From Ignavibacteria bacterium (GTDB lineage Bacteria; Bacteroidota; Ignavibacteria; Tepidaquicellales; Tepidaquicellaceae): 64,000 nucleotides of DNA. Below the pieces are notes generated by a model. The model did no database searches and was not told the DNA's origin. It was given only the letters and a program-made list of their open reading frames with translations. Shown here piece after piece: positions 43,268 through 52,228 of this stretch (its first letter is position 1; each line of letters begins with the position of its first letter). The stretch covers positions 62,001 through 126,000 of the forward strand of contig JADJAH010000011.1 in assembly GCA_016704345.1 (NCBI GenBank), written 5' to 3'. The translations under genes were made by a program, and so were the position numbers.

Positions 43268-44077
43268 ATGAAACAGCGTTTTGTATTTTTGTTTGCCTTG
43301 TCGCTGACAGCGGCACTGGTATTCGGATGCGGCATCTTCTCGGAACGATATGAAAAGACTGAAACTGAAGACCGCACTATATCAGCTATTGGAAAGACCA
43401 AACTTGTTCTTGAGAATATTAGCGGCAGGATCGAACTGAATCAGTCAACCGACAGCGGCGTTATCAGAATCGTTGCTCGAAAAGAGATCTCTGTGAGAAA
43501 GAAAGATCTTGATAAGCCGTTTGATGAGATCAAGATAAGAATAGATACCATCGGTAATGAAATTAGGATCGAAGCCGACATCAACACAAAAACAAAGACC
43601 AAGTTCTTTAATTTCGGAAGTATGAAAGGACCGAAAGTAGAATATGAACTTTATGTTCCTGCCAATCTTCAACTTGACATTTCAAATGTGAATGGAGCTG
43701 TCACGGCCGGATCAATCAGCGGAGACCTTAAGATCGAACTTGTTAACGGTGATGTAAACATTGAAAATTTCACGGGACTGTTTGAATCGGAAATTACAAA
43801 CGGAGAGATTTCGTTGGGTGTTGACTCCACAACAGGAATAGACATTGAAACAATCAACGGATCTGTGGATCTTACATTCGGAAGCAATGTATCCGCGAAT
43901 CTGAAAGTGGAAACAACAAACGGCAAGATCATTGAAGAGAACCTAAGCATGTCGAATGTGAAACGCGAGAAGAAATATCTTAAGGCAGACATTGGAACCA
44001 ATCCATCAACATCAGTAAGTGTAAGCACGGTAAATGGAAGGGTTACCCTGAAGGGCAAAGGAAAGAACTGGCAATAA
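43268..44077 (+). CDS. DUF4097-family beta-helix protein, possible lipoprotein
   Basis: A 269-residue protein. The N-terminus MKQRFVFLFALSLTAALVFG precedes C21, a possible lipobox (VFGC; Phe at -2 is atypical). The rest is repetitive beta-strand sequence of the DUF4097/GBD type: ISGRIELNQST, VNGAVTAGSISGDLKIELVN, ETTNGKIIEE, VNGRVTLKGKG. DUF4097 proteins are common next to ECF sigma/anti-sigma genes and are thought to be periplasmic adhesin-like or sensor proteins. Third gene of the operon ending in the sigma factor and a membrane protein. Confidence 0.8.
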   Translation: MKQRFVFLFALSLTAALVFGCGIFSERYEKTETEDRTISAIGKTKLVLENISGRIELNQSTDSGVIRIVARKEISVRKKDLDKPFDEIKIRIDTIGNEIRIEADINTKTKTKFFNFGSMKGPKVEYELYVPANLQLDISNVNGAVTAGSISGDLKIELVNGDVNIENFTGLFESEITNGEISLGVDSTTGIDIETINGSVDLTFGSNVSANLKVETTNGKIIEENLSMSNVKREKKYLKADIGTNPSTSVSVSTVNGRVTLKGKGKNWQ

Positions 44078-44108
44078 GATTTGATAATAAACATCGGCAG
44101 ACGAAGAA

Positions 44109-44735
44109 TTGGAATATTCTAAGAGAATTTCGGAGAACATTAAGAACGGAGATACAGCAGGATTCTCTGACATTGTCAGGGAATTCAGCGGGAAAGCGTT
44201 TGCTCTTACACTCAGAATCCTTGGAAACAAAGAAGATGCCGAAGATTCGTTGCAGGAAGCTTTCATGAGATTATACAGGGCAATTGTTTCCGGTCAGTTT
44301 GAAGAAAGGTCAAAGCTCTCGACATACTTTTATACTATTGTTTATAACACTGCTGTTGATCACTACAAAAAGATCAAGGCAAAGAGATTCAGCATCATCT
44401 CTATTGATGTGGAAGGCGATAATTATGAGGAAGGTGATGACTTGAATAAGAGCTATTCCGAAAGTCATCATTCGACAGGAAGCAGTTATTCCGACAAGGC
44501 AACACGTGAGAATGAAGTAAGCAAGATCATCGGGAGTTACATAACATCATTGCCCGAGCAATACTCGGTAATTCTGACAATGTTTTACATCAACGATCTT
44601 TCGCATGAGGAAATATCCAACATACTCAAACTGCCAATTGGAACTGTGAAGAACAGGATCTTCAGGGCAAAGTCAAAACTCAGAGAAATAATTCTGAAAA
44701 AATACAGTGAGGAAGAGATCCTCCAATACGTATGA
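44109..44735 (+). CDS. ECF-type RNA polymerase sigma factor
   Basis: A 208-residue sigma-70 family factor. Region 2 is at about 25-95 (KAFALTLRILGNKEDAEDSL, then QEAFMRLYRAI), and region 4 at about 145-200 (SLPEQYSVILTMFYINDLSH, then EEISNILKLPIGTVKNRIFR). A long acidic linker (DVEGDNYEEGDDLNKSYSES) separates them. The start is TTG at 44109, 31 bases after the DUF4097 gene. It overlaps the next gene by ATGA. The unusual order, with target-like genes first and sigma after, suggests autoregulation of the whole operon. Confidence 0.92.
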   Translation: MEYSKRISENIKNGDTAGFSDIVREFSGKAFALTLRILGNKEDAEDSLQEAFMRLYRAIVSGQFEERSKLSTYFYTIVYNTAVDHYKKIKAKRFSIISIDVEGDNYEEGDDLNKSYSESHHSTGSSYSDKATRENEVSKIIGSYITSLPEQYSVILTMFYINDLSHEEISNILKLPIGTVKNRIFRAKSKLREIILKKYSEEEILQYV

Positions 44736-45217
44736 AAAAAATTCATTTTAACATCAGCAATTTTTCAAGTATCTTAGGCGGCATGTCAGGAGAAGGAAAA
44801 AATATTGATTCATATCTTAATGAGCAGATCAGTCTCAGCCTCAATGCAATGCCTTCGCAGACGTTTGAAGAAGAACTTCTGAAGAGGATCAGTATTGAGA
44901 ATGAGTTCAGAAAACAGGATGTGAAAACAGACAAACTGGCTAAATCTTTTATAGGTACAATTGTAGTGTCGTTTATTGTCCTGCTCATTTTTGCCGGATT
45001 CTTGCTTAATAAGAATAGTGGAGAATCGGGGGGGTACTTAGTTAATGCGCTCGATATGTTTACCGTTGCTATTGAGACCGTTAGTCTACAGCTTACATCA
45101 ATACTAGGCTTTACGCTTGGACCTCAAAGCGCTGCGATAGTACTCGTTCTGCTCGTTTCAATATTCCTTTATTCCATGGCAGATAAGTTCGTATTCAGAA
45201 AGAGTCCCGGAAAATGA
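44732..45217 (+). CDS. Two-helix membrane protein, probable anti-sigma partner
   Basis: A 161-residue protein coupled by ATGA to the ECF sigma gene. About 70 N-terminal soluble residues (including FEEELLKRISIENEFRKQD) precede two hydrophobic helices, 74-92 (IGTIVVSFIVLLIFAGFLL) and about 135-155 (AAIVLVLLVSIFLYSMADKF). Anti-sigma factors in these operons have just this build, a small cytoplasmic head that binds sigma and a membrane part. No zinc HxxxCxxC motif is present, so the assignment rests on position and shape. Confidence 0.7.
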   Translation: MKKIHFNISNFSSILGGMSGEGKNIDSYLNEQISLSLNAMPSQTFEEELLKRISIENEFRKQDVKTDKLAKSFIGTIVVSFIVLLIFAGFLLNKNSGESGGYLVNALDMFTVAIETVSLQLTSILGFTLGPQSAAIVLVLLVSIFLYSMADKFVFRKSPGK

Positions 45218-45228
45218 AATGACTTCCG

Positions 45229-45270
45229 GGCAGGATCAAACACTTAGAAATTTTTTAGTTCAATCCTGCC
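45229..45270. terminator. Hairpin between convergent genes
   Basis: GGCAGGAT and ATCCTGCC form an 8-base stem with a 26-base loop holding a run of T. It lies between the sigma operon and the GlsB-like gene. Moderately convincing. Confidence 0.4.
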
Positions 45271-45277
45271 ATAGTGA

Positions 45278-45535
45278 TCAACCCTCTACGGATTTCTTTC
45301 TAAAGAATCTGTAGATAAATAAGATCAACATTGCTCCGAGTATGGAAGCGATGAAGCCCGCAGTCTCTCCCTCGGCATAAAATCCAAGCAGTCTTCCCAA
45401 ATAAGTAAAAACCACGGACCCGGCAATACCTATTAATATTGTTATGATTATTCCGCCGCCGTCTTTGCCCGGCATGAAAAGTTTTGCAATAGCACCGACA
45501 ATCAAGCCGATGATGATAGACCAGATAATTCCCAT
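45278..45535 (-). CDS. GlsB/YeaQ/YmgE-family stress membrane protein
   Basis: An 85-residue, mostly hydrophobic protein of the GlsB/YeaQ/YmgE family: WSIIIGLIVGAIAKLFMPG, GGIIITILIGIAGSVVFTYL and ASILGAMLILFIYRFF. Glycine-rich with three membrane helices. Members are induced by general envelope or acid stress. Single gene; its location next to the ECF sigma operon (convergent) is suggestive but not proof of shared control. Confidence 0.88.
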   Translation of the reverse strand: MGIIWSIIIGLIVGAIAKLFMPGKDGGGIIITILIGIAGSVVFTYLGRLLGFYAEGETAGFIASILGAMLILFIYRFFRKKSVEG

Positions 45536-45575
45536 TGTAGTTTTTTAGTTAGTTATTTTGAAAGGGTTACAATAT

Positions 45576-46328
45576 TTAGTAATGAATAAAACCGCGGTTA
45601 ATGTCTTTGATCTTTCTTCTGTTCCTTCTGAAAACACCAATGCCTTCGCGGCTACCGCCCTCATTCGTGTTTCCTTCAATTGTTACAAGAAATCCGCCGT
45701 TAACGGATTCGACAAGTCCTGTATGCCCAAAACCGCCGCCGGATGAAAGGATAAAGATCTGTCCGGGCTTTACCAAGGCCGGGTTAGCTGAAGCTTGTGC
45801 AGTTGTTATCTTCTTTCCTGAAGTATTGTTCCAGTGATTCAGCACACCTGCTGTTTTATGCACCGGATTCTTCTTGCCAAGTTCATCGCAGGCCTGCTGA
45901 AAGCACCAGTAAACGAAAGCTGCACACCATGCGGCAGGAAAATTTAGACCGACACTCTTGAGATAATCTTCTACCGGCTTGCCCCAGTTGGAGCCCTTTG
46001 GTTTTTCAAGCTCGCCGATCTGAGTCTTGGCAATTTCCAGAACCTTTTTTAACAGAACAGATTGTGCTTCAGGATTGATAGGAACAGTAGATTCACCGAA
46101 CAATGCTGACCAGCTCAATGGTCCGAGTTTCCCGTCAACTACAAGCGGGTTTCCGTTCTGATCAGGAAATCTGATTTGAAAAAGTTTAACTGCGGCAAAA
46201 GTCTTCGGACCAAAATCACCGTCAACATCTATAGGGCCGCAGCCCTGTTCGTTAAGCTGCTTCTGAACCGCCTTTACAACTGCTTTGTCTTTCTCGCCTT
46301 TGATTACGACTCTTCCGGGATATTTCAT
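45576..46328 (-). CDS. CHAP-domain amidase with peptidoglycan-binding domain
   Basis: A 250-residue protein from the ATG at 46328; the longer frame begins only with TTG and adds 22 residues. Order: PG_binding_1 repeat (VVKAVQKQLNEQGCGPIDVD, then GDFGPKTFAAVKLFQ), a linker, and a CHAP/NlpC-like cysteine peptidase domain with the catalytic Cys in FPAAWCAAFVYWCFQQ and His in GGGFGHTGLVESVNGG. No signal peptide is seen, so export would need another route (for example a holin or phage-like system), or it works after lysis. Related proteins occur alone in many genomes and are annotated as cell-wall hydrolases. Confidence 0.8.
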   Translation of the reverse strand: MKYPGRVVIKGEKDKAVVKAVQKQLNEQGCGPIDVDGDFGPKTFAAVKLFQIRFPDQNGNPLVVDGKLGPLSWSALFGESTVPINPEAQSVLLKKVLEIAKTQIGELEKPKGSNWGKPVEDYLKSVGLNFPAAWCAAFVYWCFQQACDELGKKNPVHKTAGVLNHWNNTSGKKITTAQASANPALVKPGQIFILSSGGGFGHTGLVESVNGGFLVTIEGNTNEGGSREGIGVFRRNRRKIKDINRGFIHY

Positions 46329-46495
46329 GGCAGTGGCTTTTAATTTTTCGTTGATAAAATTACCCAAATCGTTTTTGAATTGCAAACTACACAATTTCTA
46401 AAAGGGGGAGAAACCTCAATTATCTAAAAATGCGTTGAAAGTTGTTTTCAGTTTGCTAAGTTAAGGAATTTAACAAAACATTTTAGGGAGGCAAA

Positions 46496-49066
46496 TTGAA
46501 ATCTTTTACCAAACTCATCCTTACGTTTCTATTTATCCTTTCGTTTGTGAAGAGTTCAGACGCGCAGATGTTCTGGAATCAGGCAGCAGTATTCGCGGGA
46601 AGCAGTACCAGTTATATCCGGACAGCAAATTCCAGCGAGCTGAATATCACAGGCAGCTTCACTCTTGAGGCATGGATCAAACCTCAGTCAACTTTATTAG
46701 CAAAAGGCATTTTCGGTAAAGGCAGTACTCTTGGAACATCGATGGAGTACGGAATGCGGCTCTCTACAACGGGAAGGATCTCTATTATTACCAACGGCTC
46801 GTCAAAATTGATCAGCAGGTCAAATAATCCCGTACCTCTCGGAGAATGGACTCATGTATGCGGAACTTATAATTCCACGACAGGTGAATTTAAAATTTAT
46901 TTTAACAGCATTCTCGATACAAGCTCAATAGTTGCCGGCGCGGCTCCACCTTCGAATACAGATTCACTCTTCATCGGAATAACAGGATCTTCAACACCTT
47001 ATAAAGGTGTGATTGACGAAGCCCGGATTTGGAACAGGGCACTTAGTTCCAACGAGATCACTCGTTTTTACAGGACTTCTTTGGGAACTTCTTCCGGAAA
47101 ATATGAAGGACTTGTATTGTCAATAACTTGTCAACAGAATGAAGCAAGCGGTGCTGTATTCACATTGTTCGACTGGTCGGGCAACAGCAATTTCGGAATA
47201 GGACGGAATGTAACTGATACCAGCCTCAGCAATTCACCTTCGGAAACTATTGCGCTAAACGATTGCATGGAACTCGATGGTACGGGCGATTATGCGGCTG
47301 CTGCAGATGATTTGGAGTTGAGCCCTACTGAGCAACTGACAATGTCATGTTGGGTATATCCCCGCTCAACAAACAACTCTGTACTGATCCACAAAGGAAG
47401 TCCTACAGGAGCAATCAATACCAATTACAGGCTCGGATTCCTCAACAGAAGATTATTTGCCGGCATCAACGGGAATTTTGCATTCACTTCGAATGATACG
47501 ATTCCTCTTAACAGATGGTCTCACGTAACTTTTGCCTACTATGCTCCATCGGGTTCGTACTATTTTTATACGAACGGCAGACTCACAACATTTGGTGCGA
47601 TCAATGCGGGAGCTATTGTTGACGGAGCAGATTCACTCTACATTGGCGGCACACCGTCGCTTACAAAACTCAACGGCTATATAGATGAAGTTAAGATTAT
47701 CAAAGATGTGAAATTTGAAGAAACAATTGCACAGACTATGTACCGCTCAAGTGAGCAATCCCTCGGTGATGCCAATGCAACCTATAACCTTGATGGATAT
47801 TCACACAGCTCTTTTGATAACGCCCCACAGTTATTCTTCAGAGACGATGCCGGGTTTGCACATTCGGGCAGTAACAATCAGCCGGTTTCTCCGATGAACC
47901 GATCGGACGTTTCTGCATTTGAAGGAGGTTTTCATTTAAAGCCGGCCGCAAGAAGAATTCCCGAAACCGGTCTTTCAGGAAACATGATTGACGATACTCT
48001 GCAAGTATTTCTGAATGAAACAATAACAGACATTGATGTCTTTGTTGCCTTGAATCATAATCTTGAGCAGGAACTTGAAATCTATTTAGTTGGACCCGGC
48101 GGCGGGCAGGTTTTGCTTACTGACAGAAAATTTCTCGTGCTCAATTCCGACAATATGGTTACGATCTTTGATGACCAGTCGCCGACACCATTGCAAGATT
48201 TTAAATACACACAATTTTCTCCGAGAATTCAACCTGAAAATCCAATTAATCAGTTGTTCGCCGGAGGCAACACTGAGGGTTCATGGAGATTGAGAATTAA
48301 CGATGCTACTAATTCGAATCTTGCTGATACCGGCTGGTTGTATGGCTGGGGAGTTAGATTTAACAACAGAACAACCAAACCTTACATCGTACAGTCAAAG
48401 CAGTTCATTCAGGGATTTTACAGAAGCGCTTCTAACTCTATGGTAAGTGATACAATGCGCTTCTATTTCCGGAATACAGCTTCTCCATACGCCATAGTGG
48501 ATTCTGCATTATCATATCTGCCGACAACAGGAGTTGCGACATTATATCCTACTTCAATTTTTTCGGGAGCATTTTATTTCATGCAACTCAAACACAGAAA
48601 TTCCATTGAGACCTGGAGCAATGTCATCAGCTTGAATCCGTTTACTTTTCAGCTTGATTATGATTTCTCCAATTCAACTTCTAAGGCATACGGGAGCAAT
48701 CAGATCTTGATAGATAATTTGCCGTTACGATATGGAATATACAGCGGTGATGTCAATCAGAGCGGGGATGTTGACGGAACCGATCTTGCAAGGATAGACA
48801 ACGATGCTTTTAATTTTAATTCCGGTTACATCTCTACAGATATTACGGGGGATGGATTCACTGATGCAACCGATTATTCTCTTGCTGACAACAACGCCAC
48901 AAATTTTGTATCGGCAATTATTCCCGGTCCAGAGCCGCTAGATCAGACTGAATCTAATATCGGTAGCAAAATTACTTTGCAGAATAATGTTGATCCTTCG
49001 GCAAGTCCGGACGAAGCCCCGTTTGTCAGAACTGAAACATTTGAAGAGCTGCAATATCAACGGTAA
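46496..49066 (+). CDS. Secreted LamG/P-domain/dockerin-like protein, no T9SS tail
   Basis: An 856-residue protein starting at a TTG (46496) with a strong ribosome site (AGGGAGG). Signal peptide (MKSFTKLILTFLFILSFVKS), two LamG-type concanavalin domains (FTLEAWIKPQST ... IDEARIWNRAL, then MSCWVYPRSTNN ... IDEVKIIKDV), a proprotein-convertase P-domain (DVFVALNHNLEQELEIYLVG ... GSWRLRINDA), and a dockerin-like calcium-binding pair (GDVNQSGDVDGTDLARIDND, TGDGFTDATDYSLADN). The C-terminus ends without the NYPNPFNPST sorting domain seen in its neighbours, followed by about 35 extra residues. Likely a surface or secreted binding protein. Confidence 0.88.
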   Translation: MKSFTKLILTFLFILSFVKSSDAQMFWNQAAVFAGSSTSYIRTANSSELNITGSFTLEAWIKPQSTLLAKGIFGKGSTLGTSMEYGMRLSTTGRISIITNGSSKLISRSNNPVPLGEWTHVCGTYNSTTGEFKIYFNSILDTSSIVAGAAPPSNTDSLFIGITGSSTPYKGVIDEARIWNRALSSNEITRFYRTSLGTSSGKYEGLVLSITCQQNEASGAVFTLFDWSGNSNFGIGRNVTDTSLSNSPSETIALNDCMELDGTGDYAAAADDLELSPTEQLTMSCWVYPRSTNNSVLIHKGSPTGAINTNYRLGFLNRRLFAGINGNFAFTSNDTIPLNRWSHVTFAYYAPSGSYYFYTNGRLTTFGAINAGAIVDGADSLYIGGTPSLTKLNGYIDEVKIIKDVKFEETIAQTMYRSSEQSLGDANATYNLDGYSHSSFDNAPQLFFRDDAGFAHSGSNNQPVSPMNRSDVSAFEGGFHLKPAARRIPETGLSGNMIDDTLQVFLNETITDIDVFVALNHNLEQELEIYLVGPGGGQVLLTDRKFLVLNSDNMVTIFDDQSPTPLQDFKYTQFSPRIQPENPINQLFAGGNTEGSWRLRINDATNSNLADTGWLYGWGVRFNNRTTKPYIVQSKQFIQGFYRSASNSMVSDTMRFYFRNTASPYAIVDSALSYLPTTGVATLYPTSIFSGAFYFMQLKHRNSIETWSNVISLNPFTFQLDYDFSNSTSKAYGSNQILIDNLPLRYGIYSGDVNQSGDVDGTDLARIDNDAFNFNSGYISTDITGDGFTDATDYSLADNNATNFVSAIIPGPEPLDQTESNIGSKITLQNNVDPSASPDEAPFVRTETFEELQYQR

Positions 49067-49165
49067 GAGCTTATGTGCATGAATAAAAATTATGATTCCG
49101 GCGCAATAAGGAGAAATTAAAAATTAGAAATTAGAAATTAAAAATAGCAAGATCTGTTTCTGTCC

Positions 49166-49203
49166 GCGGCTGAGTCTACTGAGTGCTTCTTAGACTCAGC
49201 CGC
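49166..49203. terminator. 13-base perfect hairpin downstream of the LamG gene
   Basis: GCGGCTGAGTCTA (49166-49178) and its exact complement (49191-49203) with a 12-base loop. No T-run follows; could be a terminator or a diverged copy of the dispersed palindrome. The gap 49067-49435 has no gene; a heptamer run lies at 49117-49147. Confidence 0.45.
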
Positions 49204-49385
49204 ACCTATTTAAAATGGTTCCTTGCTCCCGCTGGTGTCTCCGCGCTCTTCGGAACTCCGGCGGAATGCGATGTCTGACAGCTTGAAACATCTGAGTCTG
49301 GGAAGTACGCCCACACTGACGCCGGCCGGGCAACATTTATATGGCGAAACGACTGACATTTCTAGTTTGCTGTTACAACAAAAAA

Positions 49386-49416
49386 AAGCAGAACACCGTG
49401 TGATGTTCTGCTTTTG
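49386..49416 (-). terminator. Rho-independent terminator of the Omp28 operon
   Basis: GCAGAACA and TGTTCTGC form an 8-base stem with an 8-base loop, extended by A/T pairs. On the minus strand it is followed by a run of eight or more T. It lies just after the stop of the Omp28-like gene. Confidence 0.8.
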
Positions 49417-49435
49417 TGATAACTCACGGAATTCT

Positions 49436-50518
49436 CTACTTCACTTTTATGCGCTCCACTGCAAGTACTTCCTTAGTGGAAGTTCTCTGAACGAATACAA
49501 TCAAGTCAGCGTGATTCTGATTTATGATTGATGCAACATTATAGTTTTGTGAATAGCTGTTGGTCTGCCCGGTTGTGATGCTGAATGCCTGCCCTGTAGA
49601 TGGTGTTATAAGATCTCTCATAGTATTCTCAAAAACCGTTTCGCCGTTCGGCGCATTATAAGCGATCTCGCTTTCAGCCAAAGCGCAGTGATATACAAGA
49701 TCGCTGTATGATGATCCAGAGGCCTGCTTTATTCTTACAGAAACAGAACCGTTTCTTGAAACTGAATCATAAGTATTCACAAGCTTTATTGCAAAAGGCC
49801 TGGTGCCGGCAAGTTGTTCGTTGATCCTGTTGGTCCAGCTTGTGGATGCGTAAGTTGACATGAAAGTACCGAGCAAGTATCCGCGCGGATTTGAAACATT
49901 TGTTCCCGGATAAACGGCCATCCTCGCATCATTGTCGGGTGTATTGTAAAGATAGAACGGATCTCCCGCGAACATAGTGGTATGAACGCGAAGTATGATC
50001 ACTGAATTGTCGTTGTTTGTTATTCCCTGATTCAGGTTGACCTGATCAAGATATCTGTTGGGATCAACACACGGTACGCAACTGGTATTTGTAAACAACT
50101 CGATAAGAACTTTATTGGTAGGGTTTATCGACTCGAGCAACGTGCTGAATGAAAATGCTGAAGACCAAAGAGATGAATCGGAAGTTGTAACAGCTCTTAC
50201 TCTCCAGTAATAAGAATTGCTGTCGCTCATCTGACCGGCAGGAACATTATACTGCGAGACATTTATTCCTGACGTATCTTCAACAAGTTGTGCAAATCCT
50301 TCATCCCTGGCAATCTGAACTCTATAGCTGATTGCATTCTGAACATCTGTCCAGTCCATAAAAGGAGTCAGCGTTGATAAGATCGAATTATCCTGAGGCT
50401 CAATTTGCTGAGGGATGTTGAAAACGGGGTTTTGCGAGATTATCGTATCGTCATTGCTCTCGCATGATGCAAACAAAACAGCCGTTACCAACAACAGAAT
50501 TATTTTGAATTGTTTCAT
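49436..50518 (-). CDS. Omp28-related lipoprotein with FN3 and thioredoxin-like domains
   Basis: A 360-residue lipoprotein from the ATG at 50518. Signal peptide MKQFKIILLLVTAVLFASC with a lipobox (FASC). A fibronectin type III domain (FMDWTDVQNAISYRVQIARD ... YYWRVRAVT) precedes a thioredoxin-like Omp28 domain with CxxC in ELFTNTSCVPCVDPN, which could form a disulfide or act in redox. Omp28 was first described in Porphyromonas. It ends a three-gene operon with a TlpA-like protein and a DUF6029 barrel; the group may deliver reducing power or thioredoxin activity at the outer membrane. Confidence 0.87.
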   Translation of the reverse strand: MKQFKIILLLVTAVLFASCESNDDTIISQNPVFNIPQQIEPQDNSILSTLTPFMDWTDVQNAISYRVQIARDEGFAQLVEDTSGINVSQYNVPAGQMSDSNSYYWRVRAVTTSDSSLWSSAFSFSTLLESINPTNKVLIELFTNTSCVPCVDPNRYLDQVNLNQGITNNDNSVIILRVHTTMFAGDPFYLYNTPDNDARMAVYPGTNVSNPRGYLLGTFMSTYASTSWTNRINEQLAGTRPFAIKLVNTYDSVSRNGSVSVRIKQASGSSYSDLVYHCALAESEIAYNAPNGETVFENTMRDLITPSTGQAFSITTGQTNSYSQNYNVASIINQNHADLIVFVQRTSTKEVLAVERIKVK

Positions 50519-50539
50519 TGATCTGACTTTCATTGATGA

Positions 50540-52201
50540 TTAAAATTGTGTGGCGATGCCGAGACGAAATCCCTGAAACGGCAGCACAAACCTGCAGATT
50601 CCATTAGTACATCTCAATCCCCCGCGCTCTGAACCGTATGATACATTAACGGTATTAGATTGATTTATCTTGTAAGCAACTTCAGCAAGATACCATGAGT
50701 CTTTGCCTGTGGGTTCTTCTTCATCATCCGTAAATTCAACTCCTACTGTTGCGCTGATGTTTGGTGACCTTGAATAACTCAGAGATACGAGTCGGTTGTT
50801 AAATGTCTTATCCCCGATTCTTATTGAATTATTTACCCACTGATTTTCGAACACAAGTTTCAGTGTATTAATGCTTTCAAATGTGTATTTGAATTCAACC
50901 GGGATCGTGGATGTCATTATTATTTCCGATGCCTGCGGATTGAGCTGATTGTATAGCGTATTACTCTGTCTGTCAAACGCAAGCTTGGTGTAAATCTCCG
51001 GCGTTATGTAATACTCTCCTTCTATAAAGAATTCCCAGAATGGTGAGTATGAATTATCTAAAGACGGAATGTATGAATCATCTCTGTCAATTCTCTGATA
51101 AGCGATATTATTTCCGGTATCAATATCCTGATACTGATAATGCCTTGATGCAATGCTGCCGTTAAGTGTAAATGTCATATCGGTTGTGGGAGCAAAGACA
51201 ACATCGATCTGTCCTCCTACTTCATCGTTGAAATCAACTACATGCGGATATCTTGAAATGAGAGTCGAAGTATGTTCTCTTTGTGCAGTAGGAGGATTCT
51301 GATATGGCAATGCACGAGTAGGTCGCGTGTTGCTTCTGTTGTCAGGAAGTGTCAGATCAAATCTGTAGTTCTTGTAGTCAAGCGTAATTCCCACATCACC
51401 TGCACTGTATGAAACCGATGAGTAAAATCCGTCGCCCAGACTCGTGATGGGAGTAAGATAAACAGAATTAGGACTTACTCTCGATGACTTGTGTGCATAA
51501 GACGCATAGATCTGCAAATCGGATATGTTGAAATTAACTCCGATCTCCGGAAGGTCTGTCTTAACAACTGTGTTGTCTCCCTGCTCCGGAAGATCCCCTG
51601 TCGAGTAAACATAATTCAATCCGAATGTTATGCTTTTATGTGGTGAGAACTCTCCATAAGCGCTTCTGACTTTGTACTTTTCTTCCCTGTCAAGATCAAG
51701 ATAATCAACATAGCTAATGTCTCCGGCGAGAACCATTGCTTTCACTTTCATCGGACTCTTCTTTTTCCCGAATGTCTTCTGATAAATCACCCTTGCACCG
51801 TCGATACCCGTATCGTATGCAAGCTGTCTGTCCTCAAACGTATTCAGCGAAAGTCCGCGGCCGATGATCTCATAAAAGTCACCCGCCCTTAAAGAGATTC
51901 CGATATCATGCTTATACTCAATGTATCTCTTGTCTATCCCGACGAAGTTTCTACCGTATTCTCTCGGATCACTGATGTCGTAACGCATTCCGAAGATCAC
52001 TCCGTTTACATTCAGTCTTGCATCCGTCAGGTTTTCGAAATATTCTTTTCCGTACCTTGATGTTCCTGAGTATTCATAACCGTTTCCATATCTCAGAAGG
52101 TTGCTTACGGCGGCATCAACATTCAGCTTGATCTGTCCGTAAGACAAGCCCGCGGTCAATCCAAGTATCACAAAAGCGAAAACAAATCTGAAATGTTTCA
52201 T
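50540..52201 (-). CDS. DUF6029-family outer-membrane beta-barrel protein
   Basis: A 553-residue protein with a signal peptide (MKHFRFVFAFVILGLTAGLSYGQ) and a long all-beta sequence ending in a terminal aromatic residue (GFRLGIATQF), as outer-membrane barrels do. Typical elements are YGNGYEYSGTSRYG, KRYIEYKHDIGISLRAGDFY, and later strands with alternating aromatic residues. DUF6029 proteins are commonly found beside TlpA-like and Omp28-like genes. The cysteine pair RCTNGIC near the end could be a disulfide. Function is unknown; transport or scaffolding is possible. Middle gene of the operon. Confidence 0.85.
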   Translation of the reverse strand: MKHFRFVFAFVILGLTAGLSYGQIKLNVDAAVSNLLRYGNGYEYSGTSRYGKEYFENLTDARLNVNGVIFGMRYDISDPREYGRNFVGIDKRYIEYKHDIGISLRAGDFYEIIGRGLSLNTFEDRQLAYDTGIDGARVIYQKTFGKKKSPMKVKAMVLAGDISYVDYLDLDREEKYKVRSAYGEFSPHKSITFGLNYVYSTGDLPEQGDNTVVKTDLPEIGVNFNISDLQIYASYAHKSSRVSPNSVYLTPITSLGDGFYSSVSYSAGDVGITLDYKNYRFDLTLPDNRSNTRPTRALPYQNPPTAQREHTSTLISRYPHVVDFNDEVGGQIDVVFAPTTDMTFTLNGSIASRHYQYQDIDTGNNIAYQRIDRDDSYIPSLDNSYSPFWEFFIEGEYYITPEIYTKLAFDRQSNTLYNQLNPQASEIIMTSTIPVEFKYTFESINTLKLVFENQWVNNSIRIGDKTFNNRLVSLSYSRSPNISATVGVEFTDDEEEPTGKDSWYLAEVAYKINQSNTVNVSYGSERGGLRCTNGICRFVLPFQGFRLGIATQF

Positions 52202-52228
52202 ACTTAGCTTCGGGTTCAGGATTAATTA

